Assembly: GCA_965233625.1 (NCBI GenBank) | Contig: OZ247499.1 | Span: 6,882,001 to 6,946,000, forward strand | Reading direction: 5' to 3' | Length of the DNA stretch: 64,000 bases | Source: G965233625 sp965233625 | GTDB taxonomy: Bacteria; Planctomycetota; Planctomycetia; Pirellulales; Pirellulaceae | In this document: positions 53,800 through 63,214 of the stretch, one piece after another | Layout: every line of letters starts with the position of its first letter | How positions within the stretch are numbered: position 1 is the first letter of the stretch | Position numbers and translations under genes: made by a program | Notes under the pieces: model-generated | The model's database searches: none | Told to the model about the DNA's origin: nothing | What the model saw: only the letters and a program-made list of their open reading frames with translations

Positions 53800-54387
53800 T
53801 TATTTCCCGGCGTAGATCAGCTGCATCACTTCAGCGCGGGTCGAGACGTTCTTGCGGAACAGACCTTTCATGGCGGAAGTCATGCACATGCTGCCAGGCT
53901 TCTTGATGCCGCGCATCGTCATGCAGGAATGCGTGGCTTCGATCACCACGGCCACGCCTTTCGTGCCTAGCTCTTCGCCCATCAGATTGGCGATATCTTC
54001 GGTCATGCGTTCCTGCACCTGGGGCCGCCGGGCGATGGTTTCCACCACCCTCGCCAGTTTGCTGAGGCCCACGACTTTACCGTTGGGCACGTACGCCACA
54101 TGAGCCTTGCCGGTGAAAGGCAGAAGATGATGTTCGCAGAAGCTGCTGAAGCTGATATCGCGGATCAGCACCATCTCGTCATATTCTTCGGTGAAGAATT
54201 TCTGCAGATGCGGCCGCGGATCTTCATGCAAGCCGCTGAACATTTCCTGATACATCCGCGCCACGCGGGCAGGCGTTTCCAGCAGTCCTTCACGATCGGG
54301 GTCTTCGCCCACGGCAGCAAGAATTTCCCGCACTGCACGCTCGATACGCGGCAGATCCATCGCTGGTTTCTTTGTTTCGTCAGACAT
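53800..54387 (-). CDS. folE: GTP cyclohydrolase I
   Basis: A 195-residue enzyme from the ATG at 54387; the open frame continues 34 codons upstream, but that extension lacks family similarity and its composition is unlike the gene. It makes 7,8-dihydroneopterin triphosphate from GTP, the first step of folate and queuosine-type pathways. Zinc ligands are Cys84 and His87 (FSSFCEHHLLPFTGK) and Cys155 (ATHSCMTMRG); the GLSKLARVVETIARRPQVQE block is diagnostic. Length fits the family (about 190-220). Confidence 0.95.
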   Translation of the reverse strand: MSDETKKPAMDLPRIERAVREILAAVGEDPDREGLLETPARVARMYQEMFSGLHEDPRPHLQKFFTEEYDEMVLIRDISFSSFCEHHLLPFTGKAHVAYVPNGKVVGLSKLARVVETIARRPQVQERMTEDIANLMGEELGTKGVAVVIEATHSCMTMRGIKKPGSMCMTSAMKGLFRKNVSTRAEVMQLIYAGK

Positions 54388-54514
54388 TCTCAACCGTCTT
54401 AAAGCAGGCTCCCGCCCGCCTTCCTTATGAACACTATCAGCGGTGTTGTTTGATGATTTGCAAGGGGTTCGCTGCTTCACGCTCCGCACAGCGTTGAGAC
54501 AGGATGGATTCTGT

Positions 54515-54553
54515 ACCCCCTCACCCTAGCCCTCTCCCCAGAGGGGCGAGGGG
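54515..54553. repeat. Short palindromic intergenic repeat (CCCTCACCCTAGCCC type)
   Basis: A C-rich then G-rich hairpin sequence (CTCTCCCC followed by GAGGGG) of a kind that recurs in intergenic DNA of many bacteria. It lies between the alcohol-dehydrogenase stop and folE and may serve as a 3' hairpin for the former. Only one copy is in this window. Confidence 0.55.
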
Positions 54554-54615
54554 ACCAGATGGATACTATCGCGGATACTAACAAGGGCTTGCTTACGCGG
54601 GAAGGCCCTGCGACG

Positions 54616-55638
54616 TTACAGCTCGATGACCGCTTTCAATACCCCCGATTCCGGGCGGGTGAATGTGGCGAAGTCGTCAACAACGGTGTCAAACGTTGTC
54701 CGGTGTGTGATCCAGGGCGCCGTGTCGATTGTGCCTTCTTCCATCAGTTGTATCACGCGGGCGAATTCGCCGGGCAATGCGTTCCGCGTGGATTTCAGCG
54801 TGGCTTCCCGCTTGTGCATCAGCGGGTGCTCAATGCCGACCGTTTCACGGGTAACACCCACAAACAAGAGCGTCCCGGTATGTGCCAGGTGGTGCAGCGC
54901 GGCGCCCATCGAGGCGGGTGAACCCGTGGCGTCGATCACGATGGAGAAGCCGTCGCCGCCGGTGATTTCGCGGACCGCTGCGGTTTCGCTGCCATCTCCC
55001 TGAAAATGAATCGTGTTCTCAATTCCATAATTCTGGCGGCAGAAATTCAGTTTCCCCTCCGACATATCCATCACCGTGATGCTGGCCCCGGTCAGCCGGA
55101 TGAATTCCAGTGTCGACAGCCCAATGGGACCGGCGCCAATGATCAGCACATGATCGCTTGCCTTCGCTTCGCACCGGGCGGTGGCGTGGCAGCCGATGGC
55201 CAGCGTTTCGACCAGTGCGAGTTGTTCAAAGCTGAGCGACGCCGACGTGTGCAGTTTGTCCGCACGCACGCTGAAGCGGTCGCACAGACCGCCGTCGCTC
55301 ATAATGCCAATCACTTCCAGGCTCTGGCAGCAGTTGGTCCGTCCCTGCCGGCAGGCGTAACACTGGCCGCAGTTCATATAAGGTTCGACGCTGCAACGGT
55401 CGCCGGGCTGCACGTTGGTGACGCCCTCGCCGGTCGCAACGACTTCGACACCTAATTCATGGCCGGGAATGCGTGGATAGTCAAAGAAGGGAAACTTGCC
55501 CAGAAAACTGCTGATGTCGGTGCCGCACACGCCCATGCAGTGCGTCCGCACGATCACTTCGCCGGGTGCGGGGCTGGCAGGTTCTTCAATCTCGATCCGC
55601 TTGAGCCGTTCTGGCTGCTCGATCTGGATGGCTCTCAT
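54616..55638 (-). CDS. Zinc-dependent alcohol dehydrogenase
   Basis: A 340-residue medium-chain dehydrogenase from the ATG at 55638; the open frame runs 44 codons further but that part is Arg-rich and unlike the family. The catalytic zinc site is Cys38 (GVCGTD), His60 and Glu61 (GHELG). The structural zinc is bound by Cys90, 93, 96 and 104. The NAD(P) motif is IGAGPIGLSTLEF, followed by the acidic TVMD that favours NAD. It resembles sorbitol, L-gulonate or galactitol-phosphate dehydrogenases, so a polyol or sugar acid is likely; the substrate is not certain. Confidence 0.9.
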   Translation of the reverse strand: MRAIQIEQPERLKRIEIEEPASPAPGEVIVRTHCMGVCGTDISSFLGKFPFFDYPRIPGHELGVEVVATGEGVTNVQPGDRCSVEPYMNCGQCYACRQGRTNCCQSLEVIGIMSDGGLCDRFSVRADKLHTSASLSFEQLALVETLAIGCHATARCEAKASDHVLIIGAGPIGLSTLEFIRLTGASITVMDMSEGKLNFCRQNYGIENTIHFQGDGSETAAVREITGGDGFSIVIDATGSPASMGAALHHLAHTGTLLFVGVTRETVGIEHPLMHKREATLKSTRNALPGEFARVIQLMEEGTIDTAPWITHRTTFDTVVDDFATFTRPESGVLKAVIEL

Positions 55639-55917
55639 AAAACGTCGTCGCCTGCGGGTGGTCAGGTTGAAATGAAGTGGCGTGAAAAAATCAAAGTGTG
55701 TTGTCCGGCGGCGCCGGGATTTCTTGATACAGGACCAGAAACCTTGTCCGCACACACACGGATCTATCAACGAGCAGGACTTCCTAGTTTGGCCAGCATG
55801 CCCGTACAGCCGGTTCTATATTTGCGTAACATGACAAGTAACGTAACACGTTTTGCTGCGTAAAATTAGCACAACCGGCACAATCGACACTGGCTGTCTG
55901 ATATCAGAGGTAACCCG

Positions 55918-57717
55918 ATGCGATATTTTGCTTCTTTAAAATCGCCATGCGTGCGGCTAGCAGCCGTATTATTGGCAACTCTGGCCGTATTTGCCGGCAC
56001 TCGCGTTGCCCCGGCAGCGGATGTAGAGCAGCAGGCCTACAAATTTCTTAAGACCTACTGCCATCAATGTCACGGTGTAAACGATGAAGTCGGCAATGGC
56101 TTCAACGTGCTGGACCGCGAAAATCTGGTGGCCGCCAGTGGTTCTTTGAAGCTGCCTTACATCACCGCCGGCGAGCCGGAAAAATCGCTGATCTGGAAGA
56201 AAGCGGTTGACGAGAAAACGATGCCGGATGATTACGCCGTGGAAGATCAGCACCCGGTGCCTACGGACGCAGAACGTGCGATTCTTACCACCTGGATCAA
56301 GGCCGGGGCGAAGTTTCCCGTGGATGAGACGCGTAAATTCGTCAGCGACGGCGAGACGCTCGAAGCGATCTATACGTATCTCCGCAAACAGCCGCGGAAC
56401 GACCGCCCTTACATCCGCTTCTTCACGCTCACTTCGCTGTACAACAATCCGGAAATCACCTCGGAACAGTTGAAAATCGTACGGGCCGCCGTTTCTAAAG
56501 TGCTGAACGGCTTTAGCTGGGAACGCGAAATTGTAACGCCGGAGCTTACGGGACCGGGCGAGACGATCATGGCGTTTGATATGCGTGACTATGGCTGGAC
56601 CGCAGAATCGCAATGGCGGATTCTCACAGCGGCCGAACCACGCGCCCTACCGCCACGTCCGGCGTATCCGTACGGCGTGCTGCATGGCAGCGATGCGGCT
56701 CTGTACGAACTGGAAACAGAAATCCGCGAAATCACCGGTGACCGGCTATCGTACATCCGCGCAGACTGGTTCGTCACCAACGCCACGCGGCCACCTTATT
56801 ATGACGCTTTGCTGGGCCTGCCAGAAACACTGGGGGAACTGGAACGCAACAAGCTGAAAATCGATTACAGCGATAACTACAAAACCAACCAGATTCTGCG
56901 GGCCGGCATGGTGAAGAGCGGCGTGTCGCGGCATCATCGCATGGTGGAGCGGCACACCACACCCTTTGGCGCCTACTGGCGGAGCTTCGACTTTGGCACC
57001 AGCACCGCACGCAGCAACCTGCTGCTGCATCCGCTGGGACCGAGATTCCCAGGCAACAAGTTTGACGATGTTGCGTTTGAAGAAGCAGGCGGCGAGGTGA
57101 TTTTCAACCTGCCCAACGGTTTGCAGGGATACATGCTGGCCGACTTCAATGGCAGCATTCTCCGTGGACCGGCGCCGATCAGCATTGTCCGTGACTTGCG
57201 TGAATCCGCCGGTACGCCGGAAGTGGTTAACGGGCTGAGTTGCATCGCCTGTCATCAATACGGCATGAAACGCTTCAAAGACGAAGTCCGTCAGCACTCA
57301 GCCGTCGAGGGAGACGCGCTTGAAAAAGTGCGGCTGCTCTACCGCGAACAGAAAGAACTGGACGCAAAGCTGGCTGCCGATGAGAAGCTGTTCATGGACG
57401 CCGCCGAGAAGGCGACCGCGGTTTATCTGAAGACCGGCGCCGACGCCAACAAGAGTATCCGCGATTTCCCGGAGCCCATCTTCACCACCGCCACGCTTTA
57501 TCTGAAAGATCTTTCCGGCGCCGCCGTCGCTGCGGAACTTGGGCTGAAAGATATTCAGCAGTTGAAAGAACGTATCGGCGCCGAAGGCGTCCGCGAACTG
57601 GGCCTCGGCCCATTGCTCGAAACCGGCGGTGTGAAACGCGAACTCTGGCAACGTCCCGGCCTGTCGCTGTACCATCATGTCGGACTGAAATTGAAGCTTA
57701 CGATTAACAAGAAATAG
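55918..57717 (+). CDS. Exported c-type cytochrome-domain protein
   Basis: A 599-residue protein with a signal peptide (hydrophobic ~12-28, cleavage near APAAD). A heme-attachment motif CHQCH (48-52) lies in a planctomycete-type cytochrome c module (YCHQCHGVNDEVGNGFNVLD). A second CIACH motif occurs near 443-447, so up to two hemes are possible. The central part has no named domain; the usual DUF1549/DUF1553 partners of such proteins are absent. A role in periplasmic electron transfer or oxidation is inferred. The next gene begins 72 bp later on the same strand. Confidence 0.82.
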   Translation: MRYFASLKSPCVRLAAVLLATLAVFAGTRVAPAADVEQQAYKFLKTYCHQCHGVNDEVGNGFNVLDRENLVAASGSLKLPYITAGEPEKSLIWKKAVDEKTMPDDYAVEDQHPVPTDAERAILTTWIKAGAKFPVDETRKFVSDGETLEAIYTYLRKQPRNDRPYIRFFTLTSLYNNPEITSEQLKIVRAAVSKVLNGFSWEREIVTPELTGPGETIMAFDMRDYGWTAESQWRILTAAEPRALPPRPAYPYGVLHGSDAALYELETEIREITGDRLSYIRADWFVTNATRPPYYDALLGLPETLGELERNKLKIDYSDNYKTNQILRAGMVKSGVSRHHRMVERHTTPFGAYWRSFDFGTSTARSNLLLHPLGPRFPGNKFDDVAFEEAGGEVIFNLPNGLQGYMLADFNGSILRGPAPISIVRDLRESAGTPEVVNGLSCIACHQYGMKRFKDEVRQHSAVEGDALEKVRLLYREQKELDAKLAADEKLFMDAAEKATAVYLKTGADANKSIRDFPEPIFTTATLYLKDLSGAAVAAELGLKDIQQLKERIGAEGVRELGLGPLLETGGVKRELWQRPGLSLYHHVGLKLKLTINKK

Positions 57718-57789
57718 CGGCAGCACGCCAGGCGGCAAACGCCTCACGTGCAAATGACTCAATCGAAGAATCTATCAAGGACTCCCAAA

Positions 57790-58962
57790 ATGTTACGTCG
57801 CTTCCTATTTCTGCTGTGCACGCTGACGTTGCTTACTGCTGTGGCGGGCACAGCTTCCGCTGCCACGCTCGACCTCCGTACGGCTGCCGGGCACATTGCT
57901 GAAAACGCGGCCCAGGTTCTGAAGCCGCTGAAGATCGAAAGCGTTGTGGTCGCGCAGTTCTCGAACCCGTTCAACGCCCATCAAAGCAGCGGCCCCGGTA
58001 TCAAGGCGATGCTGATCGAAGAACTGAAGAAGAAGGGCATCAACGCCACCAGCCGCGCGGATGTATCCCTGACCGGCGAATTTGAAACGGTGATCGGCAA
58101 ATCCAAGCTGAGCAACGGCGAAGAACGCAACGCACCCGCCGTCACCATCAATTACAAACTGCGGCAACGCAGCAACCGGCAGGTGCTGCTGGACACGGCT
58201 GAAGATGTCAACCGCAAGCAGGCGGTTGTTACCGACCCAGCCGACGTTGCGAAGATCGACGGGTCGAACGTCAACGTCGCATCCGCAAGTGATGCGGCCG
58301 CCCGCGACCGCGCCGCGACGAAAGCCGTTGACAACCCGCGCGGCAACGTAAAGATCGAAGCCGCAGGAAGCGTCAACAGCATCATCCGCGTCAAAGGCGC
58401 CCCGTTCGCCGTAGAGATTCTCTCTGCCCAGCCCGTCAATGGGCAGGCGCCGCCGCTGTCGCAATTCAAACCCGTACAGGCCGCCAACCGTAAGTTCGAC
58501 GATGGCAGCGAGACCCCCTTTGTGAAGTTGAACCCGGGCGACCTGTACGTCGTCAAAGTGCACAACGACTCGCCCCACATCCTGGCCGCGGAAATCACCA
58601 TCGACGGCCTCAGCATGTATCACTTTGCCGAAGACGCCCGCTATCAGTACCTGTTCATCGGAAAGGAAGGCGGCATCGTACCGGGGTGGTACAAGTCCGC
58701 AAAGAAGGGCTACCGGGCGTTTATGACCCGCGACTATCAGCCCGGTGGTGAACTGTTAAAGCAGGCGGATGAAGTTGGTTCGATCACCGTGACGTTCAAA
58801 TTCGCCTGGACAGGTCAAGCGAATATGCCAGCCGATGAAGTCGGCACACGCGGCGCTCTCAAAACGGTGCAAGGACCACCCGTCAAAGCGCCCGTGGCCA
58901 TCGTCAGACACAGCGTCGGTCGCTTCCGCGGCGCCATCACCGTCCGCTATGACAAGAAGTAG
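57790..58962 (+). CDS. Exported hypothetical protein
   Basis: A 390-residue protein from the ATG at 57790, which has AAGGA eight bases upstream and a clean signal peptide (RRFLFLLCTLTLLTAV, cleavage near TASAA). Residues ~35-150 (SVVVAQFSNPFNAHQSSGPG, then LTGEFETVIGKSKL) resemble a CsgG/LpoB-like fold in which a lipoprotein senses or assembles an envelope structure. The C-terminal half is beta-rich (FVKLNPGDLYVVKVHNDSPH). Function not known. It follows the cytochrome-domain gene. Confidence 0.65.
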   Translation: MLRRFLFLLCTLTLLTAVAGTASAATLDLRTAAGHIAENAAQVLKPLKIESVVVAQFSNPFNAHQSSGPGIKAMLIEELKKKGINATSRADVSLTGEFETVIGKSKLSNGEERNAPAVTINYKLRQRSNRQVLLDTAEDVNRKQAVVTDPADVAKIDGSNVNVASASDAAARDRAATKAVDNPRGNVKIEAAGSVNSIIRVKGAPFAVEILSAQPVNGQAPPLSQFKPVQAANRKFDDGSETPFVKLNPGDLYVVKVHNDSPHILAAEITIDGLSMYHFAEDARYQYLFIGKEGGIVPGWYKSAKKGYRAFMTRDYQPGGELLKQADEVGSITVTFKFAWTGQANMPADEVGTRGALKTVQGPPVKAPVAIVRHSVGRFRGAITVRYDKK

Positions 58963-58989
58963 TCACTATGACGCTTGGTTCGCGCCAAA

Positions 58990-59066
58990 GCCGTAGGTCA
59001 GGCGCCTGCCTGACATCTGCTGAGGTGGACTGCGATTCACTGTCAGGCAGGCGCCTGACCTACGGC
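58990..59066. repeat. REP-like palindromic element, copy B (perfect 26-bp arms)
   Basis: A 77-bp palindrome with perfect 26-base arms (58990-59015 and 59041-59066) and a 25-base loop. It lies between two convergent genes (stops at 58962 and 59071), so it could end transcription from both sides. It shares arms and the central GAGGTGG with the element at 32194-32272. Confidence 0.85.
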
Positions 59067-59070
59067 GTTG

Positions 59071-61590
59071 CTACGGGGAACCGGGCCTCTGCGGGCCGAA
59101 TTCGTCGTAGGCGTAGAGGCCCGAAGGGGTGGCGATGAGCATGATGTCGTCGACGACCAGCAGGTTGCCGCCGGTGATATCGAAGCCTTTGAAATCCTGG
59201 GCCGAAGGTTGCAGGCGTTTGATGCTCTCTAACTGATATTCGTACCGGCTTTGGCCTTCACTGCGTTTCAGCTGTTGCCTGAAGACGTAGATTTTGTTGC
59301 GGGTTGGCCAGTAGACAAAATCGCCCGCCAGGAAACCGCGTCCGTAACCGGGCGGACCGCCGCCAGCATGCCCCGGAAGATTTGTGGTTTCGCCCCAGGG
59401 GAACTGGACATGCATGCGGCCCTTCTGGATATCGACCCAGTACAGGTTTTTCCCGCCCAGTATCAGATTGCCGTGCCCGACGCCCAGTATGTGGGAAGCA
59501 TCGCGGAAGGACTGTGGCATCAGTTCCCATAAGAAAACGCCCGTCTGGCTGTCGAGCGCAAAAATGTGTTCCGAGTCCGCAGGCATCGTCACCACAATGC
59601 CTTTGTGAATCACACAAGGATTCAAATCACGCAGAAAATGAAACGAGTCGTCAGGGTCGTCCCGCCGCCGGTTGGGGTACTGTGCACGTTTGTATTTCAT
59701 CAACCATTCCAGTTCTCCGCTGCCGGCGCGTAGTGCGGCCACGGCGCCGAGGTTGGTGTTGATGAAGATCAAGCCGTCGCTGTACGAAAGCAGCGTGTGG
59801 GTAATCTCGTCGCCGTTGCCGCCACCGATGGTGCTGGCGCCGCATATTTTGCGTACCCAGAGTTGCCGGGCCGTGGCAAGCTCGAAGCAGACGACATAAA
59901 TCTTTGCCAGGTTCGCCCCGGCGTCGTTGGGCGCCGTCAGCCGCATGGCGGTATACAGTCGTCCGTTGTGGCAGATAGGTGTGCCATCAAACGCCCAGCG
60001 TTGGCCGGGCTGGTCCTCTTCGGGCTTGAAGTCGTCGATTTTGAAGCTGCGTGACCCTTCTTTGCTGCCAGATAACGGCAGCGTCGTGATCATCGCTTCC
60101 AGGTATTTGTTGGGATTACGTGCGCGAGATCCGGTCAGCGGAGAGCCAAGCCGGCTGATCAGTTGCCCATCGCTGACGCTTAGTGTGAACCGTGGCGTGC
60201 CAATCGTAGAACTGGGGTTCGGAAAGGTCTGGTTGAAGATAGATTCCGGCCGGTCCGCGGAATGTTCGCCTGGGGTGGCGCCTTCAAGTTGTATGATGGA
60301 GTGCGGCGGGACGTCGCTTTCTTCGTTGACAACAGACGCGTACAACGCGGGTTTACCGGTCCGCAGGTTCAGGGCGTAAACCTGTGTGCGGTCGTGCACC
60401 AGCACGGTTTTGCCTTTGCCCGGAACATCGACCACGACCGGGTGGTAGCTCATAAAGCCATCCAGGCTTTCGCCGATCCGGGTTGCGAACGTGGTGGGCT
60501 GAACGCCGTCGGGCATCTGCTCGCGATGGAGCTGAAACTTCCAGAGTGGCACGGGAACAATGTCTAATGGCTGCCCGCCGTGCGGCATCACCTTGGTCCG
60601 GCTGAGTGATCCGCCCAGCGTTGGCCAGTCTGTGGATGGCTCCACCTGTTTCCAGTCGCTGCTGCCGGACGCAATCTTCTGGAGGATGGCCAGCAGGTTG
60701 CCTTGCTGACCTGCCAGTTTCCCGGTGGCTTCTGGATAGAGTTTTTCAAACGCTTTCAGTTCAACTTCCGCCCGGTCTTGAGAGCCTTCCAGAATGGAAG
60801 TCAGCACCAGCCTTGCAAACGCGCGTGGCAGCAGCGCCGGGTCCGGGTCCGGATACACCAGCCATGTGGGGCGGCCGGGCTGTTGCAGGTGTTGCTCCAC
60901 GCCGGGCCATAACTCTTCAAAGGTCGCGTCGCTGGAATGCAACATGCGCCACAATGGTGTTACTTCTGTATAGGCTGACGGCCAGCGGACCGAGGGCGGC
61001 GGAAAGAAGCGGATGCTGATGCTCTGCCAGCAGCGCCGCGCGGCTGCGTATTCGCCCCGCTGCAGATAACACTCGCCCAGCAGCAGCGCGGCATCGTCGC
61101 CAAAACTACTGACAAAGTAACGATCCACAATGCGGTGCAGCAGCGCTTCATCACCACTCTGAGACGCCTGCTGGAACCATTTCCCGGCCAACGCGTCTAC
61201 CTGTTTGCGGTACAGCTGTAGTGCAACGGGCGCTGTTTCGTGCAGGGCGGCCAGCTTCATCTGGCATAGCTGGCGGACGCTGATGTAGCGTTCGTAGAAA
61301 TCTTCCTGCCGGCTTTCTAACCGCACGACTCTGGTGGGAAGATCGCCGTCCGATTCCATCAGGCTGCGGTACATCTCAACCGCTTCGTCCCACTTCTCAC
61401 CTTTCAGATACTGCCGCGCAGCCTCAAGCTTGTGCGGTGCGTCTTTCGATTGCGTGATATCCACGCCTGGCAGGAAGCCAGGCGCCGGCGGCCGGTTGAA
61501 GAAGCCGCGTAACGGTTGTGCCTGCAGCGTGCTGAGGGGACCGAGGGCAGCAACGAGAACGGCGATGACCAGGTATAGACGCTGTACCAT
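59071..61590 (-). CDS. Exported PQQ-like beta-propeller protein
   Basis: An 839-residue protein from the ATG at 61590, where a good signal peptide begins (VQRLYLVIAVLVAALG, cleavage near LQAQ); the frame extends 17 codons upstream with polar residues. Residues ~30-300 are helical and TPR-like (tetratricopeptide-like EYAAARRCWQS). The C-terminal half contains PQQ-type propeller blades (GKTVLVHDRTQVYALNLRTG, HIFALDSQTGVFLWELMP, NLILGGKNLYWVDIQKG). These may bind PQQ or simply form an interaction surface, as in BamB. No dehydrogenase partner is adjacent. Confidence 0.8.
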   Translation of the reverse strand: MVQRLYLVIAVLVAALGPLSTLQAQPLRGFFNRPPAPGFLPGVDITQSKDAPHKLEAARQYLKGEKWDEAVEMYRSLMESDGDLPTRVVRLESRQEDFYERYISVRQLCQMKLAALHETAPVALQLYRKQVDALAGKWFQQASQSGDEALLHRIVDRYFVSSFGDDAALLLGECYLQRGEYAAARRCWQSISIRFFPPPSVRWPSAYTEVTPLWRMLHSSDATFEELWPGVEQHLQQPGRPTWLVYPDPDPALLPRAFARLVLTSILEGSQDRAEVELKAFEKLYPEATGKLAGQQGNLLAILQKIASGSSDWKQVEPSTDWPTLGGSLSRTKVMPHGGQPLDIVPVPLWKFQLHREQMPDGVQPTTFATRIGESLDGFMSYHPVVVDVPGKGKTVLVHDRTQVYALNLRTGKPALYASVVNEESDVPPHSIIQLEGATPGEHSADRPESIFNQTFPNPSSTIGTPRFTLSVSDGQLISRLGSPLTGSRARNPNKYLEAMITTLPLSGSKEGSRSFKIDDFKPEEDQPGQRWAFDGTPICHNGRLYTAMRLTAPNDAGANLAKIYVVCFELATARQLWVRKICGASTIGGGNGDEITHTLLSYSDGLIFINTNLGAVAALRAGSGELEWLMKYKRAQYPNRRRDDPDDSFHFLRDLNPCVIHKGIVVTMPADSEHIFALDSQTGVFLWELMPQSFRDASHILGVGHGNLILGGKNLYWVDIQKGRMHVQFPWGETTNLPGHAGGGPPGYGRGFLAGDFVYWPTRNKIYVFRQQLKRSEGQSRYEYQLESIKRLQPSAQDFKGFDITGGNLLVVDDIMLIATPSGLYAYDEFGPQRPGSP

Positions 61591-61660
61591 GTTTACGGCT
61601 TCCGCGACGCGTTTGTGGCGTAAAGCTTCATTATACGCCATCGCGGAATACGCATGGCGG

Positions 61661-62050
61661 CTACTCGTCCATCTCCACCAGCACGGCAGTGCCGTAGGCG
61701 AGCACTTCGGTCATGTTCTGACCGATCTCCGTGGTGTCGTAGCGGAAACCGATCACGGCGTTGGCGCGGAAGCGGGCGGCGTCTTCCAGCATCATGACAA
61801 AGGCGTCGTTGCGGGCGGTTTCGCACAAAGAACGGAACGCATCGATGTTGCCGCCGCCGATGGCCTGGAACGAAGCCGAAAACGCTCCGCCAATGCCGGG
61901 CGCCCGTACGACCAGCCCGCGGACAATGCCAAAATTCTGCACAATCCGGTAACCTGGCAGATCAAAAGTGCTGGACACCATCGCCGGGTGCAGGGGCCAG
62001 CCTGGCGCCGGTGGCAGATGGTCCGGGTGCAGATCGTTGTTTTCGTCCAT
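61661..62050 (-). CDS. YbjQ / UPF0145 family protein
   Basis: A 129-residue protein. After a short polar N-terminus, the core follows the YbjQ pattern: MVSSTFDLPGYRIVQNFGIV, then RGLVVRAPGIG, and a final ANAVIGFRYDTTEIGQNMTE. Family members form oligomeric beta-rich rings of unknown cellular role, sometimes called putative heavy-metal-binding proteins; metal binding is not established. It lies 40 bp downstream of the small membrane protein gene. Confidence 0.85.
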   Translation of the reverse strand: MDENNDLHPDHLPPAPGWPLHPAMVSSTFDLPGYRIVQNFGIVRGLVVRAPGIGGAFSASFQAIGGGNIDAFRSLCETARNDAFVMMLEDAARFRANAVIGFRYDTTEIGQNMTEVLAYGTAVLVEMDE

Positions 62051-62090
62051 TCTCGTCAGCCTTTCGCAGCGGCCTTAAATCATCTGCCGG

Positions 62091-62282
62091 TTATCCACCT
62101 TGCCCGTTGCCGTACTGCTGAAAGATACGGCCAATACAGAACAGGCAGACGCCCGCCACAAGGATGTAAACCAGATGATTTACCCCGAACAGGCGCCCAT
62201 TACCAAAGGCAAGTTGCAGATAAATACCAACTGGTAGCAGAATGAGGGCTACCATCTGCAAGGCTCGTCCTAAACGCCACAT
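62091..62282 (-). CDS. Small two-TM membrane protein
   Basis: A 63-residue protein with two hydrophobic segments (about 8-25 and 35-52) and a short polar C-terminus. It looks like a genuine small membrane protein because composition and direction match its neighbours, but it has no strong Shine-Dalgarno and no recognised family. Confidence 0.55.
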   Translation of the reverse strand: MWRLGRALQMVALILLPVGIYLQLAFGNGRLFGVNHLVYILVAGVCLFCIGRIFQQYGNGQGG

Positions 62283-62411
62283 GCGCCGTTGTTACGCCTT
62301 TAAAACTGAAGGGGGATCGTCAAAGGATGCGGCGTTAAAACGCCACTGCCCGCGTAGTACCGTTTAATGATCGCGGGCAGAAAGCTTCCGTGGGTTGCAG
62401 CCTCCAGCGGC

Positions 62412-62612
62412 TTACTCCACCAGTCGTACGTTCTCTGCGCGGGGGCCTTTCTCGCTGCTTCCTACATCGTAGGTAACCCGGTCGCCTTCACGAAGACTAT
62501 CGAAGTCGGTGCCTTCGATTGCCGAACTGTGAAAGAACATGTCTCTACCGTTTTCAACTTCGATGAAGCCGAAACCTTTGTCTGTCAACCGCTTGATCTT
62601 ACCTTCAGCCAT
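62412..62612 (-). CDS. Cold-shock-domain protein
   Basis: A 66-residue CspA-type protein from the ATG at 62612; the longer frame upstream lacks family similarity. It binds single-stranded RNA and DNA through RNP1 KGFGFIE (12-18) and RNP2 MFFHS (25-29). AAGG precedes the start by six bases. The 197-bp divergent gap upstream can hold the long 5' leader typical of csp genes. Confidence 0.95.
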   Translation of the reverse strand: MAEGKIKRLTDKGFGFIEVENGRDMFFHSSAIEGTDFDSLREGDRVTYDVGSSEKGPRAENVRLVE

Positions 62613-62809
62613 GATGACCCTTGTCGAAATAGTTCCGCGAGCAGTGGTTGCGACATTCGCCCCCACACTTCCGCGGTATTCCCGTATCGTAGGGTAGCTA
62701 GCGACCAAGTGAAATACCCTGGCGGATTTGCTCGAAAAAAACACGGATTGTCGCAGGGGATTGTCCACGGTGGGGAAAACACCAATAACCAGCGTTAAGG
62801 AGAATTAAA

Positions 62810-63199
62810 ATGCGATTCTGGAAGCTGGTGTACCGTGCCTGTCGTCTGCGATGCCCCGTCTGTGGCCAAGGGAAGATGTTCCGCAACTTCGTGCGGATGA
62901 ATCAGCAGTGCCCGTATTGTGGCGTGAAGTTCGAACGCGAAGGCGGCTTCTTCCTGGGGTCGATTTACTTCAACTACGGCCTGACCACGCTGATAATCGT
63001 GCCGGTTTACATCGTGTTGATGTTCAGCAACGCCCACACCGCACTAAATCTAAGTGAAGAAGCTTTTGAGTGGGTGCTCAACGGCGGCACCCTGGCCTTC
63101 GCGCTGCTGTTTCCACTGTGGTTTTACAGATACGCCCGTAGCCTCTGGGCCGGGTTTGACCAGTACTGCGACCCGCGCGAGAACATGGAGGAGCAATAA
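62810..63199 (+). CDS. DUF983 family zinc-ribbon membrane protein
   Basis: A 129-residue protein. A zinc ribbon is formed by CPVC (15-18) and CPYC (34-37), followed by the DUF983 signature FEREGGFFLGSIYFNYGL and two membrane helices (about 58-78 and 93-115). AAGGAG lies seven bases before the ATG. DUF983 proteins are often found near cytochrome oxidase genes, though none is visible here. Function unknown. Confidence 0.88.
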   Translation: MRFWKLVYRACRLRCPVCGQGKMFRNFVRMNQQCPYCGVKFEREGGFFLGSIYFNYGLTTLIIVPVYIVLMFSNAHTALNLSEEAFEWVLNGGTLAFALLFPLWFYRYARSLWAGFDQYCDPRENMEEQ

Positions 63200-63214
63200 C
63201 GCCCCGCGGCGTTA
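63197..63214. terminator. Bidirectional hairpin made from the two convergent stop codons
   Basis: TAACGCC and GGCGTTA form a perfect seven-base stem with a CCGC loop. The outer TAA of the left arm is the DUF983 stop and the TTA of the right arm is the stop of the convergent gene, so one small hairpin closes both genes. Confidence 0.65.

Noticed and set aside
54388..54489. Upstream extension of folE
   Set aside because: No similarity to GTP cyclohydrolases and different composition; the internal ATG gives the normal family length.
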